A DNA stretch of 64,000 bases from Mycolicibacterium fluoranthenivorans (GCF_011758805.1 NZ_JAANOW010000005.1:124001-188000); one strand, 5' to 3'. Counted from the first letter of the stretch, positions 17,286-26,932 are shown. Made by a program: numbers and translations. Notes: generated from the sequence alone by a model not told the origin.

Positions 17286-17376
17286 GGTTATCCACACCTG
17301 AGGATCCATCCACAGCCCGGACGTTGTGGCGGGCCGACGCCGGAGATTTGTCTGCCCGCACCGACACCGTGGCGTC

Positions 17377-18255
17377 ATGACGACACGTCCCATTCTCGGC
17401 ACTGAGGCATTGACAGCCGGCACCGCTACCCGGCGAGGGCTTCGCGGGGAATATCGTCCGGTGTACCGAAATGTCTATCTGCCTGTACAAACCGAGCTGA
17501 CTGCCGCAACCCGCGCTGAGGCCGCCTGGCTGTGGTCCGGCCGAAAGGCAATCGCCGCAGGACTGTCGGCGGCGGCACTTTATGGCACGCGATGGGTCGA
17601 CGCCACCGAGCCCGCCGAGTTGTACCGGACCAACGGAAAACCCGTAAGTGGAATCCTCATCCACCGCGACACACTTCTGCCGTGGGAGATCGGCTCCGCA
17701 TCGGGCATCCCGGCGACCACGCCTGCTCGTACGGCATTCGATCTCGGACGTCGACCTGGCCGCACCCTCGCCGTGATACGCATCGACGCGCTCGCCCAGT
17801 CGACCGGGCTGCGAGTCAGCGACATGCAGCCTCTCCTCGAGTGCCACCCTGGCCTACGCGGCATGGTCCAGCTACGCAAAGTGCTCGACCTCGTCGATGG
17901 CGGTGCCGAATCGCCGCAGGAAACCAGAACCCGCCTGGTGCTCAACGACGCTGGGTTGCCGCGACCCACGACACAGATCGTGGTTGCGCGCTACCGAATC
18001 GATATGGGGTGGGAGGAATTGAAAGTCGGCGTCGAGTACGACGGCGATCAGCACTGGAAAGACCCGGCACAGCATGCCCGTGACATCGACCGGTTGGCCG
18101 ATCTTGCTGCTCTCGGGTGGCGGATTATTCGCGTCAGCGCACAGATCCTGCGCTACCGCCGGCGCGTCATCCTGGCGCGAACGTGCGCAGCGCTCGCGGA
18201 AGCGGGCGCCGATTGGCCAGTTATTGCACGCATTCTCGAATCTGGTGTGCAATAA
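17377..18255 (+). CDS. Vsr/DUF559-like nuclease-fold protein with AbiEi-type N-terminus
   Basis: 292 residues from ATG at 17377, six bases after CACCGT, so probably leaderless. The N-terminal part (about 1-110) resembles the winged-helix antitoxin-like domain found at the front of many actinobacterial DUF559 proteins. The C-terminal part has a PD-(D/E)XK/Vsr-like pattern: ELKVGVEYDGDQHW (Glu and Asp near 215-218), RDIDRLADLAALGW and IIRVSAQIL. A DNA-cleaving role is inferred from the fold only. Upstream are DnaA-box-like TTATCCACA (17288-17296) and ATCCACA. The 3' end of the reading frame runs into the right hairpin, so the repeat supplies the last codons and the stop. Confidence 0.72.
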   Translation: MTTRPILGTEALTAGTATRRGLRGEYRPVYRNVYLPVQTELTAATRAEAAWLWSGRKAIAAGLSAAALYGTRWVDATEPAELYRTNGKPVSGILIHRDTLLPWEIGSASGIPATTPARTAFDLGRRPGRTLAVIRIDALAQSTGLRVSDMQPLLECHPGLRGMVQLRKVLDLVDGGAESPQETRTRLVLNDAGLPRPTTQIVVARYRIDMGWEELKVGVEYDGDQHWKDPAQHARDIDRLADLAALGWRIIRVSAQILRYRRRVILARTCAALAEAGADWPVIARILESGVQ

Positions 18256-18266
18256 CTGGCCAATCG
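18211..18266. repeat. hairpin direct repeat, right copy; shared terminator with purH
   Basis: A perfect 19-bp inverted repeat: GATTGGCCAGTTATTGCAC (18211-18229) against 18247-18265, with a 17-base loop. It contains the stop codon of the nuclease-like gene and ends four bases before the purH stop on the other strand, so it can terminate both transcripts. It is homologous to the left copy at 17231. Confidence 0.85.
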
Positions 18267-18269
18267 ACT

Positions 18270-19847
18270 CTAATGGTAAAAGTGCCGCGCCCCGGTCAGG
18301 TACAAGGTGATACCGGCCTTGGCCGCAGCCTCGGTCACGACGTCGTCACGCATCGAACCACCGGGATGCACAATCGCTTTCACGCCCGCGTTGGTGAGTG
18401 TCTCCAGCCCGTCCGGGAACGGGAAGAAGGCGTCGGACGCGGCGACGGCGCCCTTGACCCGGTCACCGCCACGTTCGACCGCCAGCCGGGCGGCGTCCAC
18501 TCTGTTGACCTGTCCCATACCCACGCCCACGGTGGCGCCGTCGGACGCGACCACGATGGCGTTCGATTTCACCGCACGGCAGGCGCGCCAGGCGAACACC
18601 AGATCTGCCAGCGTCGCGGGATCGGCGGGCGTACCGGTCGCCAGCGTCCAGTTGGCCGGGTTGTCACCTTCGGCGTCCAGCACGTCGCGTTCCTGCAGCA
18701 GCAGCCCGCCGCTGATCTGACGGAATTCGACGCTGGACTCCTGCGGTTCGGACGCCACCAGGATGCGGATGTTCTTCTTGCCCGACAGCACTTCCACCGC
18801 ACCGGGTTCATAGGCCGGGGCGACGATCACCTCGGTGAAGATGTCGGCCACCGTCTGCGCCATCTCCACGCTGACGGTGGTGTTGGTGGCGATCACGCCA
18901 CCGAAGGCCGAAAGCGGGTCGCACTCATGGGCTTTGCGGTGCGCATCGGCCACCGAGACCGACGAGACCGCGATCCCGCACGGATTGGCGTGCTTGATGA
19001 TGGCCACACAGGTCTGCTCGTGGTCGAACGCGGCCCGCCACGCGGCATCGGCGTCGGTGTAGTTGTTGTACGACATCTCCTTGCCGTGCAGTTGCTCGGC
19101 CTGCGCCAAGCCCGGCCAGCCCGCGTCGTTGCGGTACAGCGCCGCACCCTGGTGCGGATTCTCGCCGTAGCGCAGCACCGCGGCGCGCCGCCAGGTCGCA
19201 CCGACCCATTGCGGCGGAGCATCCGGCGCGGCGCCCGCTTCCGGTGAGAGCACCGAACCCATCCAGCTGGCCACCGCCACGTCGTACTCGGCGGTGTGCC
19301 GGAACGCCAACGACGCCAGACGCTTTCGCTCGGCGAGGGTGAATCCGCCGCCACGCACCGCAACCAGCAGACCCTCGTAGCCGAGCGGGTCGACGACCAC
19401 GGCCACGCTGGGATGGTTCTTGGCGGCCGCACGCACCATGGACGGGCCGCCGATGTCGATCTGTTCCACGCACTCATCCGGTCCGGCGCCGGAGGACACC
19501 GTCTCGCTGAACGGGTACAGGTTGACCACGACGAGTTCGAAGGGGGCGATACCCAGGTCGGCCAGCGCCGACTCGTGCTCGGACTTGCGCAGATCCGCGA
19601 GCAGCCCGGCGTGCACCCTCGGGTGCAGGGTCTTCACCCGGCCGTCGAGCACCTCGGGAAACCCGGTGATGTCCTCCACCGGTGTCACCGGAACACCGGC
19701 CTCGGCAATCGCTTTCGCGGTCGAGCCGGTGGAGACGATGCTCACACCCGCCTCGTGCAGGCCGCGGGCCAAGGCCCCCAGACCGGTCTTGTCGTACACG
19801 CTGATCAACGCGCGCCGGATCGGCCTGCGTCCTTCATCGGTCACCAC
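18270..19847 (-). CDS. purH: bifunctional AICAR transformylase / IMP cyclohydrolase
   Basis: 525 residues from tandem GTG codons (19847/19844) after GAGGAG, the second being better spaced. The N-terminal IMP cyclohydrolase (MGS fold, about 1-200) has [32 protein letters not shown]. The C-terminal transformylase has [11 protein letters not shown], the KHANPCG catalytic loop (near 275-281) and a terminal ARHFYH. It performs the last two steps of purine synthesis, AICAR to IMP, using 10-formyl-THF. It lies eight bases after purN, whose stop codon overlaps the ribosome-binding site. It corresponds to Rv0957. Confidence 0.97.
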   Translation of the reverse strand: MVTDEGRRPIRRALISVYDKTGLGALARGLHEAGVSIVSTGSTAKAIAEAGVPVTPVEDITGFPEVLDGRVKTLHPRVHAGLLADLRKSEHESALADLGIAPFELVVVNLYPFSETVSSGAGPDECVEQIDIGGPSMVRAAAKNHPSVAVVVDPLGYEGLLVAVRGGGFTLAERKRLASLAFRHTAEYDVAVASWMGSVLSPEAGAAPDAPPQWVGATWRRAAVLRYGENPHQGAALYRNDAGWPGLAQAEQLHGKEMSYNNYTDADAAWRAAFDHEQTCVAIIKHANPCGIAVSSVSVADAHRKAHECDPLSAFGGVIATNTTVSVEMAQTVADIFTEVIVAPAYEPGAVEVLSGKKNIRILVASEPQESSVEFRQISGGLLLQERDVLDAEGDNPANWTLATGTPADPATLADLVFAWRACRAVKSNAIVVASDGATVGVGMGQVNRVDAARLAVERGGDRVKGAVAASDAFFPFPDGLETLTNAGVKAIVHPGGSMRDDVVTEAAAKAGITLYLTGARHFYH

Positions 19848-19854
19848 AGTCTCC

Positions 19855-20487
19855 TCAACATCCGAAGGTCGCCTTTCGCCCGTTCCAGGTGAGGCCGCGG
19901 GTAGCCACCGCGGCGAGCACGTCCACCAGCAGTCGACGTTCGACCACCTTGATGCGTTCGTGCAAAGTCTCTACGTTGTCATCATCGAGCACGGGGACGG
20001 CTTCCTGCGCCAGAATCGGCCCGGTGTCCATTCCGGCATCCACGAGGTGCACCGTGGCGCCCGTCACCCGCACGCCGTAGGCCAGTGCCTCGGCCACGCC
20101 CTGCGCACCGGGAAAAGACGGCAGCAGCGCCGGATGGGTGTTGACCACACGGCCGGAGAATCGCGAAAGAAACTCGGGTCCAAGAATTTTCATGAATCCC
20201 GCGCTGACGACGAGGTCCGGCTCGTGGCCGGCGACCGCTTCGGTCAGCGCGGCGTCCCAGGCGGCTCGGTCGGCATGATCACCCAGCCGCACGGTGAACG
20301 ACGGCACCCCGGCCCCGGCGGCGATCTCCAGGGCGTGGCACGGCCGGTCGGTGCCCACCGCGACCACCTCACCCGGAAAGTCAGCGGCAGCGGCGGCCAG
20401 CAGCGATTCCAGCAGGGAACCCGTCCCCGAGGCCAGTACCACCAGCCGCGACGGTGCAGTCGGGGGCACTCGAAGCGTGGGCTGCAC
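19855..20487 (-). CDS. purN: phosphoribosylglycinamide formyltransferase
   Basis: 210 residues from GTG at 20487, which matches the start of known mycobacterial PurN ([23 protein letters not shown]); upstream in-frame codons are inside perM. It has the phosphate loop ASGTGSLL, the catalytic Asn/His/Asp set in [14 protein letters not shown] and [14 protein letters not shown], and AGFMKIL. It transfers a formyl group from 10-formyl-THF to GAR, the third step of purine synthesis. It sits ten bases after perM and eight before purH, making one transcription unit. Confidence 0.96.
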   Translation of the reverse strand: MQPTLRVPPTAPSRLVVLASGTGSLLESLLAAAAADFPGEVVAVGTDRPCHALEIAAGAGVPSFTVRLGDHADRAAWDAALTEAVAGHEPDLVVSAGFMKILGPEFLSRFSGRVVNTHPALLPSFPGAQGVAEALAYGVRVTGATVHLVDAGMDTGPILAQEAVPVLDDDNVETLHERIKVVERRLLVDVLAAVATRGLTWNGRKATFGC

Positions 20488-20497
20488 GCCCAGCAGC

Positions 20498-21853
20498 CTA
20501 GTCGGCCTGCTCGCGGGGCTTTTCGACCGGATCCCCGTCGGTGAGGAAGTGCTCTTCAGGATCCAGCAGTGGCGCATCCAGCGGCGGCTCGTCGACCACC
20601 TCGACGGACTCGACGGACTCGACCACCTCGGCGTCGATCGGGTCGCCGAGCACGACCACATCGGTGATGGCGTCGTCATCGGCTGCGATCTCGGGTTCCG
20701 GTTCGGGCACCGCGACAGGTGTGACCGGTTTCGGCCGGCGCGCCAGACCGCCGGCCATCGCCACGGTCAGACCGCCGATCGAGAAGAACCACAGGAACAC
20801 CGCGGGCCCGAAGGTGACCTGGTCCACCCCGACCTCGCCGAAGTTGCCCAGCCGGCCGCCGCCGGCGTAGCCGAGCAGCGCCATCACCGCTGCGGCGAGT
20901 CCGGCCGCCACCACCAGCTTCGCGGCGGCCGTCGGCAACGGCAGCGGACGCCGCGCACACTGTTGGCCGAGTGCCACCGCCGAGACCGCGGCGACGATCA
21001 GCAGAGCGACCCAGATCGGTCCCAGCGGTGGCGTCGGGACGGCCGCCAACACGGGGACCGCCGGAATGTCACCCCCCAGCACGACGAACGAGCTGAAGCT
21101 GGCCAGCCCGACATGTGCGGTCGACCCGACCGCCACCGCCGCGGTGCCGACGATGACGTTGGGGATATAGAGCATCGAGAGCAGGGCCAGACTGAACTGG
21201 CCGAACATCGAGTCGGTGATCCCGAACAGGTCGTGCATGGTGCCCCAGTGCACCACCAGCGATCCGACCGCGACCACACCGGACAAGCCGAGCAATGCCA
21301 GCACCCCGGCGCCGGCGGCGCGCAGCGCATCGGACACCCAACGCGGGATCCAGGGAACGGTCTGCACCTTCCCGGTGAGCAGGACGCCGATGGCCGCACC
21401 GATGGCGTGCACCATGAGCACACCGGCGAAGGCACGCCCCGCACTCGGCGTCTGCAGTTCGGTCAGAACCGAGGACGCGTCGTGGATCACCGCCAGGGAC
21501 AGCGCCGCGATCAACAGCGGACCACCCAGCGCGGAGGCCACCACCCAGCGGATGACGAACCACGACGCCCGGGCCGAGGCGGCCGCGGTGGTGCGCGCGG
21601 TACCCCAGACCATCAGCAACACCGGCAGCAACGGCATGACACCGAGCTCGCGGCCGCCGATGGACACCGGCACCTGGTGCACCCCCAGCCACATGCTGGC
21701 GATGGCACCGAAGGCGCCCGTCATATCGCTGTTGGCGATGAGCAACTGCAGCAGCGTCACCGCGGCGATGATCCCGAGGGCGACGACCGACGGACCGAAG
21801 GCGACCCGTAGCAGGTCACGCGCCTGCCGGGTGCCGACTGATCGGTTCTCCAC
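20498..21853 (-). CDS. perM: DUF6350 integral membrane protein PerM
   Basis: 451 residues from GTG at 21853 ([15 protein letters not shown]); a GTG at 21889 gives 463. The ribosome-binding site GAGGAG lies 11 bases before the shorter start, so the choice is uncertain. About nine hydrophobic segments fill 20-370, followed by an acidic cytoplasmic tail rich in Glu, Asp and Val. It is homologous to Rv0955, described as PerM, a membrane protein needed for cell division under magnesium limitation and in chronic infection. The position directly upstream of purN is conserved. The neighbouring Rv0954-like gene is also linked to the division machinery. Confidence 0.85.
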   Translation of the reverse strand: MENRSVGTRQARDLLRVAFGPSVVALGIIAAVTLLQLLIANSDMTGAFGAIASMWLGVHQVPVSIGGRELGVMPLLPVLLMVWGTARTTAAASARASWFVIRWVVASALGGPLLIAALSLAVIHDASSVLTELQTPSAGRAFAGVLMVHAIGAAIGVLLTGKVQTVPWIPRWVSDALRAAGAGVLALLGLSGVVAVGSLVVHWGTMHDLFGITDSMFGQFSLALLSMLYIPNVIVGTAAVAVGSTAHVGLASFSSFVVLGGDIPAVPVLAAVPTPPLGPIWVALLIVAAVSAVALGQQCARRPLPLPTAAAKLVVAAGLAAAVMALLGYAGGGRLGNFGEVGVDQVTFGPAVFLWFFSIGGLTVAMAGGLARRPKPVTPVAVPEPEPEIAADDDAITDVVVLGDPIDAEVVESVESVEVVDEPPLDAPLLDPEEHFLTDGDPVEKPREQAD

Positions 21854-21925
21854 TAGCTGGGTCGCTCCTCGCGCGCTGGGCCTACGCACGCCGTGTCCAC
21901 ATTGCTCGGGCGCGCGACGCCCAGA

Positions 21926-22774
21926 CTACGACGGCGGCGGCCCAGCTTGCTGTGAGGACGCGGCCGGGGGTTGCTGCTGTGTCGGGACCGCGGTGGTCGG
22001 CTCGGACGAGCCCGCTGGTTGGGGCTGGCCGAACGCAGGAAACCCGGTGGGCGGGGTCGGCGGTCCGCTCTGCGGGCCGGGTGCGGGGACGGCGGAGAAG
22101 CCACCGGTGTTCGATCCCTGGTAACCGCCGTACTGCGCCGGCGGTGCGTAGCCGGGCCGGCCCTGCTGCGGCGGCGCCTGGGGCGCACCATAAGGCTGAC
22201 CGGGCTGGCCCGGCTGGCCGTAATACGGCGCACCGTACTGGCCGTAGGACTGCTCGTAACGCGGGCGCGGTTCCGGCGCGGCGATGATTCCGGACTCCAG
22301 CAGCAGCGCCGCGATGGCGGCGCTGGCCTGCAGCACGGTGCTGATGATCACCAGGTACAACGCCCAGCCGATCGAGACGCCCCGCGGCGCATTGATCACC
22401 TCGCCGAGCACCAGCAGGAACGACAGCAGCGCGATGGCCGCCACCACTCCGGTGGACACCTTCTGTTTGGGCAGCAGACCCACGGCGACGATCAGACCGG
22501 CGAGCACCGAGGCGGCGACGGCCAGGCCGATGCCGATGGTGCTTCCGCTGGCGCTGCCGAACTGCGGGAAGTCCGAACTCTTGATGGTCAGCAGCGGGCC
22601 GAAGTTGAACGCGTAGGTCGCCAGTCCGAGCACGGTGACCGCGGCGAACAGGTAGACCGGCAACTTGGACGGCCCGGCCGGCTCGGCGACCCTTCCGTAC
22701 TGCTGGGTCGGAGCACCGTACTGGCTGCTCTGCTGGGCGGGCGGATATCCGGGACTACCGGGTGGGTAGGTCAT
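21926..22774 (-). CDS. DUF5336, Rv0954-like (34-kDa antigen type) membrane protein
   Basis: 282 residues. A short Pro/Tyr/Gln N-terminus (1-35), four membrane helices (about 37-58, 78-100, 105-125, 135-160), then a Tyr/Gly/Pro/Gln-rich low-complexity tail (QYGAPYYGQ-type repeats, 170-282) facing the cytoplasm by the positive-inside rule. The start ATG follows AGGAG-like sequence. It is homologous to the 34-kDa antigenic protein family and to Rv0954, which has been reported as part of the mycobacterial divisome. It lies 72 bases upstream of perM in the same direction, so the two may be co-expressed. Confidence 0.85.
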   Translation of the reverse strand: MTYPPGSPGYPPAQQSSQYGAPTQQYGRVAEPAGPSKLPVYLFAAVTVLGLATYAFNFGPLLTIKSSDFPQFGSASGSTIGIGLAVAASVLAGLIVAVGLLPKQKVSTGVVAAIALLSFLLVLGEVINAPRGVSIGWALYLVIISTVLQASAAIAALLLESGIIAAPEPRPRYEQSYGQYGAPYYGQPGQPGQPYGAPQAPPQQGRPGYAPPAQYGGYQGSNTGGFSAVPAPGPQSGPPTPPTGFPAFGQPQPAGSSEPTTAVPTQQQPPAASSQQAGPPPS

Positions 22775-22834
22775 GACTCTCCTGTGTCAGCGATCTCGAC
22801 CACCCACGCTAGCGCACCGAGGTGTGAGCGACAC

Positions 22835-23983
22835 CTAAGCCGATACGAGCACCGGAGCATCGATTGTGTCCTGTTCGGATGCTTCGATTTCGCGGACCAG
22901 GGGCAGCACGTGCTTGCCGAAGTACTCGATCTCCTCCTGGAAGTGTAGGAAACCGCCGAGAATCAGATCGGCGCCGCGTTTGCGGTACTCGGCGATCCGC
23001 TCGGCGATCTGCTCGGGAGTTCCGATCAACTGGGTGCGGAACCCGTCGTTGTACTGAACGAGATCCTCGAACGACGAATCGGCCCACATACCCTTCTTGT
23101 CGCCGGTCGAGTTGCCGGCCTGCTGCACCGCCCCGCGGAACGCTTCCACCGCCGGCTTGTTGGCCTTGGCAATGATCTCGCGCAGGGTCTCGCGCGCCTC
23201 CTTCTCGGTATCGCGGGCGATGATGAACCCGTTCAGGCCGAACTTCACCTCCCGTCCGGCCTCGCGGGCATGATCGCGCACCTCGACCACCTGCTCGGTA
23301 AGGCCCTGGTAGTCCTTACCGTTGGAGAAGTACCAGTCCGCGTAATAGCCGCCGTTACGCCGAGCGGCAGTGGAGTTGCCGCCCTGGAACAGTTCCGGAT
23401 TCGGACGCTCCGGGGTGTTGAGCGGTTTGGGCTTCAGGGTGAAGTCGTGGATGCGGTAGAAGTCGCCACGGAATTCAACCGGGTCGTCGTTCGTCCAAAT
23501 GGCCCGCAGCACCTGCAGGAACTCCGCGCTGCGCCGGTAGCGCTCATCGTGCTCCAGCCACGGTTCACCCAGATGGGTGAACTCGTCCTTGAACCAGCCG
23601 GAGACGACGTTGACGGCGAACCGTCCGTTCGAGAGGTGATCGGCGGTGGCACCCAGCTTGGCCAGCACCGCCGGCTGCCACAGCCCCGGATGCACCGCCG
23701 CGATCACCTTCAACCGCTCGGTGGCCAACAACAACGCCAGGCTGAAGCTTGTCGACTCGTGCTGATACTCCGCGCCGTAGCTGGCCTCGTATCGCACCTG
23801 CGACAGCGCGTACTCGAACCCGTTGTTCTCCGCGGTCTGAGCCAGCTTCTTGTTGTACTCGTAGTTCCAGTCGGTGCGCTGCTCAATATCACTGGTCACC
23901 AAACCACCGCTGACATTGGGCACCCAATAGGCGAACTTGATGTGATCGGCAATCCGTTCAGTGGTCATGGCGTCTGATTCCAT
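22835..23983 (-). CDS. sfnG: SfnG-like FMNH2-dependent dimethylsulfone monooxygenase
   Basis: 382 residues (377 if ATG at 23968 is used). Luciferase-like TIM barrel with features of dimethylsulfone monooxygenase: FAYWVPNVSGGLVTSDIEQ near the start, GAEYQHES, VNVVSGWFKDEF, EPWLEHDERYRRS, ELFQGGNS and FLHFQEEIEYFG at the end. By family, it cleaves dimethylsulfone to methanesulfinate with reduced FMN from a separate reductase, for sulfur scavenging. No reductase or sulfonatase gene is adjacent. It is divergent from another luciferase-like gene, sharing the 98-base promoter region. Confidence 0.82.
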   Translation of the reverse strand: MESDAMTTERIADHIKFAYWVPNVSGGLVTSDIEQRTDWNYEYNKKLAQTAENNGFEYALSQVRYEASYGAEYQHESTSFSLALLLATERLKVIAAVHPGLWQPAVLAKLGATADHLSNGRFAVNVVSGWFKDEFTHLGEPWLEHDERYRRSAEFLQVLRAIWTNDDPVEFRGDFYRIHDFTLKPKPLNTPERPNPELFQGGNSTAARRNGGYYADWYFSNGKDYQGLTEQVVEVRDHAREAGREVKFGLNGFIIARDTEKEARETLREIIAKANKPAVEAFRGAVQQAGNSTGDKKGMWADSSFEDLVQYNDGFRTQLIGTPEQIAERIAEYRKRGADLILGGFLHFQEEIEYFGKHVLPLVREIEASEQDTIDAPVLVSA

Positions 23984-24058
23984 CTCGCCGCGACCACGAC
24001 GTCACGAGTAATGATCTGCGTGAACCTGAGAATCCACCCCGCGCTTGCGCTGGCAGAC

Positions 24059-24072
24059 TAGAACACGTTCTA
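24059..24072. promoter_or_regulatory. KstR-type palindrome
   Basis: TAGAACACGTTCTA fits the KstR consensus TnnAACnnGTTnnA at all eight defined positions. It lies nine bases before the ATG at 24082 and within the divergent region toward sfnG. The rightward gene lacks a ribosome-binding site and may be leaderless, so the operator would overlap its -10 region and block transcription. KstR represses cholesterol-catabolism genes and is relieved by cholesterol-derived acyl-CoA. Confidence 0.65.
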
Positions 24073-24081
24073 ATTCTTGCC

Positions 24082-24930
24082 ATGGACTATGGGCTCGTAC
24101 TCTTCACCAGTGACCGCGGCATCACCCCGGCGGCTGCCGGCAAACTCGCCGACGACCACGGTTTCACCACCTTTTATGTGCCCGAACACACCCATATCCC
24201 GATCAAGCGGGAAGCCGCGCACCCGACCACCGGCGACGAGTCCCTGCCCGACGACCGCTACATGCGCACCCTGGATCCGTGGGTCTCCCTCGGTGGGGTG
24301 GCGGCCGTGACCGAGCGGGTGCGCCTGTCCACCGCGGTGGCCCTGCCCGTCGAGCACGATCCGATCACGCTGGCCAAGTCGATCGCCACGCTGGACCACC
24401 TGTCCGGCGGACGGGTCAGCCTGGGCGTCGGGTTCGGCTGGAACACAGACGAACTCGCCGACCACAAGGTGCCGCCGGGCCGGCGTCGGACGATGCTGCG
24501 CGAGTACCTGGAGGCGATGCGCGCGCTGTGGACGCAGGAAGAAGCCGAGTACGACGGCGAGTTCGTCAACTTCGGACCGAGTTGGGCGTGGCCCAAGCCG
24601 ATGCAGTCACACATCCCGGTGCTGGTCGGCGCCGCGGGCAACGAGAAGAACTTCAAGTGGATCGCGAAGTCGGCCGACGGCTGGATCACCACGCCGCGCG
24701 ACTTCGACATCGACGCGCCGGTGAAGCTGCTGCAGGACACCTGGGCCGCGGCCGGACGCGACGGGGCACCCCAGATCGTCGCGCTCGACTTCAAGCCGGA
24801 TGCCGACAAGCTCGCACACTGGCGCGACCTCGGCGTCACCGAGGTGCTGTTCGGCCTGCCCGACAAGCCCGAGGCGGAAGTCGGCGCCTACGTCGAGCGC
24901 CTCGCAGGCAAGCTCGCCGCGCTCGTCTAG
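24082..24930 (+). CDS. LLM-class F420-dependent oxidoreductase (Rv0953c-like)
   Basis: 282 residues. Luciferase-like TIM barrel of the F420-dependent type: MDYGLVLFTSDRG, YVPEHTHIP (near 32-40), TAVALPVEHDPI, LDHLSGGRVSLGVGFGWN (about 104-121), VPVLVGAAGN-like phosphate segment near 190. The substrate is unknown. There is no ribosome-binding site and the ATG is nine bases from the KstR-type palindrome, suggesting a short or absent leader and sterol-linked control. It is divergent from sfnG, but the cofactor is likely different (F420 rather than FMN). Confidence 0.82.
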   Translation: MDYGLVLFTSDRGITPAAAGKLADDHGFTTFYVPEHTHIPIKREAAHPTTGDESLPDDRYMRTLDPWVSLGGVAAVTERVRLSTAVALPVEHDPITLAKSIATLDHLSGGRVSLGVGFGWNTDELADHKVPPGRRRTMLREYLEAMRALWTQEEAEYDGEFVNFGPSWAWPKPMQSHIPVLVGAAGNEKNFKWIAKSADGWITTPRDFDIDAPVKLLQDTWAAAGRDGAPQIVALDFKPDADKLAHWRDLGVTEVLFGLPDKPEAEVGAYVERLAGKLAALV

Positions 24931-25047
24931 AGGTTGTCGGAGGCCGCCAGAAGGTATTCCAGCGCCGACTTTTCGGTGGCCCCCGAGCGAACCGGGGCAT
25001 GGCCGGACTCACAGGATATTCACTGGTTGAGGTCAGACGATGCTCGC

Positions 25048-25359
25048 ATGTCAGTCGCCGCGCTCCCGGACGAACACGAGTACGGGCACAAGACCAGTGC
25101 CCCCACCCGGCCGGTGCTCGTGGCCGCCCGGAGGTCGCATCCCGGCACGGCCGATGCCGCCCAGGCGCGCCTGTTCGCGGCGCTGCTGGAGGCCGAGATC
25201 GCCGAACTCAGTGCTTATGCCATCGCCGCCGAGGCGAAGTGGATGCGCAGCCACCCGGCCAAGGCCAAACGCCCGGACGGCTTGTCCCGCCAGCACGCCC
25301 GCGTCGACGAGGCTCGCCGACTGCTGGCCGCGTTGACGGAGCGTTTCCTGCTCAGCTGA
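25048..25359 (+). CDS. small hypothetical actinobacterial protein
   Basis: 103 residues from ATG at 25048; an in-frame ATG at 24934 would give 141. The C-terminal 65 residues are helical and Ala/Arg-rich (ARLFAALLEAEIAELSAYAI, KWMRSHPAKAKRPD, ARRLLAALTERFLLS), probably two or three helices. No membrane segment or signal peptide is present. I do not recognise the family. No ribosome-binding site is close to either ATG. It lies between the F420-type oxidoreductase and the convergent thiolase-like gene. Coding is supported by codon-position GC bias and the absence of a better frame. Confidence 0.55.
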   Translation: MSVAALPDEHEYGHKTSAPTRPVLVAARRSHPGTADAAQARLFAALLEAEIAELSAYAIAAEAKWMRSHPAKAKRPDGLSRQHARVDEARRLLAALTERFLLS

Positions 25360-25394
25360 GCGAATTCGGATCAGCGGGAATGGAATTCGGCGCC

Positions 25395-26921
25395 TCAAGC
25401 CAGCGTTGCGCGGTTGCCCTTCTCGGTCGGTCGCACCGAGATCCGGGCACCCAGGGGCTCACCCCCGGACAGCAGCGCCACCAGCGCCTCATCCGTGGTG
25501 GTGGCCAGGAATCGAGAGCCGTCGGCGTCCAGGCGGCCGACGATGACGCCGGTGTGCGGCGTCCAGTCGTAGCGCACCGTATAGGTCTCGATGGTCGCGG
25601 CCCCGTCGGCCTGTTCGGTGACGGCGACGGCCGGAAACGCGGCGACCTCGGCCTGCAGGTCGGCGCTGCGATCGGCCACCCAGTCGGCGGGTTCGGTGGA
25701 GTAGATCCCGACCGAGTACTTGCTCGCGATGCCACCGTTGGCGCCCACCAGCGCGAACCGTCCTGGTGTATCGCGCATTTCATTGACCGCCTCGGCGATA
25801 CCGTGCAGTGAGTAGTTGTTGCCGGGGCCACCGAAGAAGGGCAGCCCGCCCGTCAGCGTCAGGCCGCGCTCGTCCTCGGTGGACAGGCCGACGCCGTCGC
25901 AGATGTTGAACACAGGGAACGCGAAGCAGCTGTAGAGGTCGAAGGCCGCGATGCCGTCGATACCGATACCGGCCACCCGCAGTGCCTCGTGCACCGCGAG
26001 AATCGAGGCAGGGCTGGCACCCAGGTCGGCCCGCTCGAGCAGCTTCTGCTCTTTCATATCGGCGTGTCCGCGCAAGTACACCCATTTGTCTTCGGGCACA
26101 CCGAGTTCGCGGGCCGAGCCCACCGACATGATCAGTGCCGCAGCCCCCTGGTTCACCTGATCGCGAGCCACCATCAGCCGCGGATAGGGGTCGCAGATCA
26201 TCCGGTTGGCGGCCGTGACGGTGGCCAGTTCGTCCACGGAACGCTCCGTCGGCGCCGACGAGTACGGGTTCTTGGCGGCGACTTTGGAGAACGGCGCGAA
26301 CAGTTCGGCCATCGCCTGCCGGTAGTCCGCGACCGACAGACCCAGCCGGGCCCGCCGCGCGTTCTCCAGCAGCCCGTACTGCACCGGGGCGCCGATCAGG
26401 CCGTGTGTGACGGTGTACTCGTCGAAGATGCCGTCATAGCCGTAGCCGCGATCTTCCAGTTGCCCGCCGACGACCTCGGAATGGTCGGGCTTGTCCTCGC
26501 GGTCGGCGAAATACCGGAGGCTGGAGGTGTTCTCGGATCCCATCACCAAGACCACATCGGCCTCGCCGGCGGCGATGGCGGCGGCGAACTCGGTGATCAG
26601 GTGCTGCGGGCTCTGGCCGCCGATGACCTCGAGGACGGCGCGGGCCGGGTCGGCGCCGATCCGGGCCGCGACCGAGCGTGGGTAGTTGTCCGACTTGCCC
26701 AGCGGTGCCGGTGTGCGCCCGGAGATCTCGAACTGGCGGGTTCCGGCGATGATGTCGATGGCCGCGGCGACGGTCGCGGGGTCGGCATCGGTGTTCTCCA
26801 CGGCAGCCTGCGCGGCCGCGGCGGCCAGGTCCACCGAGGACATCCCGCGGTATCCGGAATCGCCGAGGCGTTCGGTGAACTGCCCTACGCCGACGATGAC
26901 GGGGGTGCGTGGATCGACCAT
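25395..26921 (-). CDS. thiolase-like protein type 1 (acetyl-CoA acetyltransferase family)
   Basis: 508 residues, ATG at 26921 after AGGAG. Thiolase fold for about 1-400 (VIVGVGQFTERLG, VEVIGGQSPQHL region near 95, FDLYSCFAFPVFNI near 325, GANGGIASKYSVGIYS near 395), then a roughly 100-residue added C-terminal domain, as in mycobacterial TLP1 proteins. The usual nucleophilic Cys near residue 90 is not visible (GGQSPQ). The C-terminal GHP loop is replaced by SKYSVG, so normal thiolase chemistry is doubtful; it may bind acyl-CoA or sterol-CoA. Its promoter region holds two palindromes, one KstR-like. Confidence 0.82.
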   Translation of the reverse strand: MVDPRTPVIVGVGQFTERLGDSGYRGMSSVDLAAAAAQAAVENTDADPATVAAAIDIIAGTRQFEISGRTPAPLGKSDNYPRSVAARIGADPARAVLEVIGGQSPQHLITEFAAAIAAGEADVVLVMGSENTSSLRYFADREDKPDHSEVVGGQLEDRGYGYDGIFDEYTVTHGLIGAPVQYGLLENARRARLGLSVADYRQAMAELFAPFSKVAAKNPYSSAPTERSVDELATVTAANRMICDPYPRLMVARDQVNQGAAALIMSVGSARELGVPEDKWVYLRGHADMKEQKLLERADLGASPASILAVHEALRVAGIGIDGIAAFDLYSCFAFPVFNICDGVGLSTEDERGLTLTGGLPFFGGPGNNYSLHGIAEAVNEMRDTPGRFALVGANGGIASKYSVGIYSTEPADWVADRSADLQAEVAAFPAVAVTEQADGAATIETYTVRYDWTPHTGVIVGRLDADGSRFLATTTDEALVALLSGGEPLGARISVRPTEKGNRATLA

Positions 26922-26932
26922 GACGATTCTCC

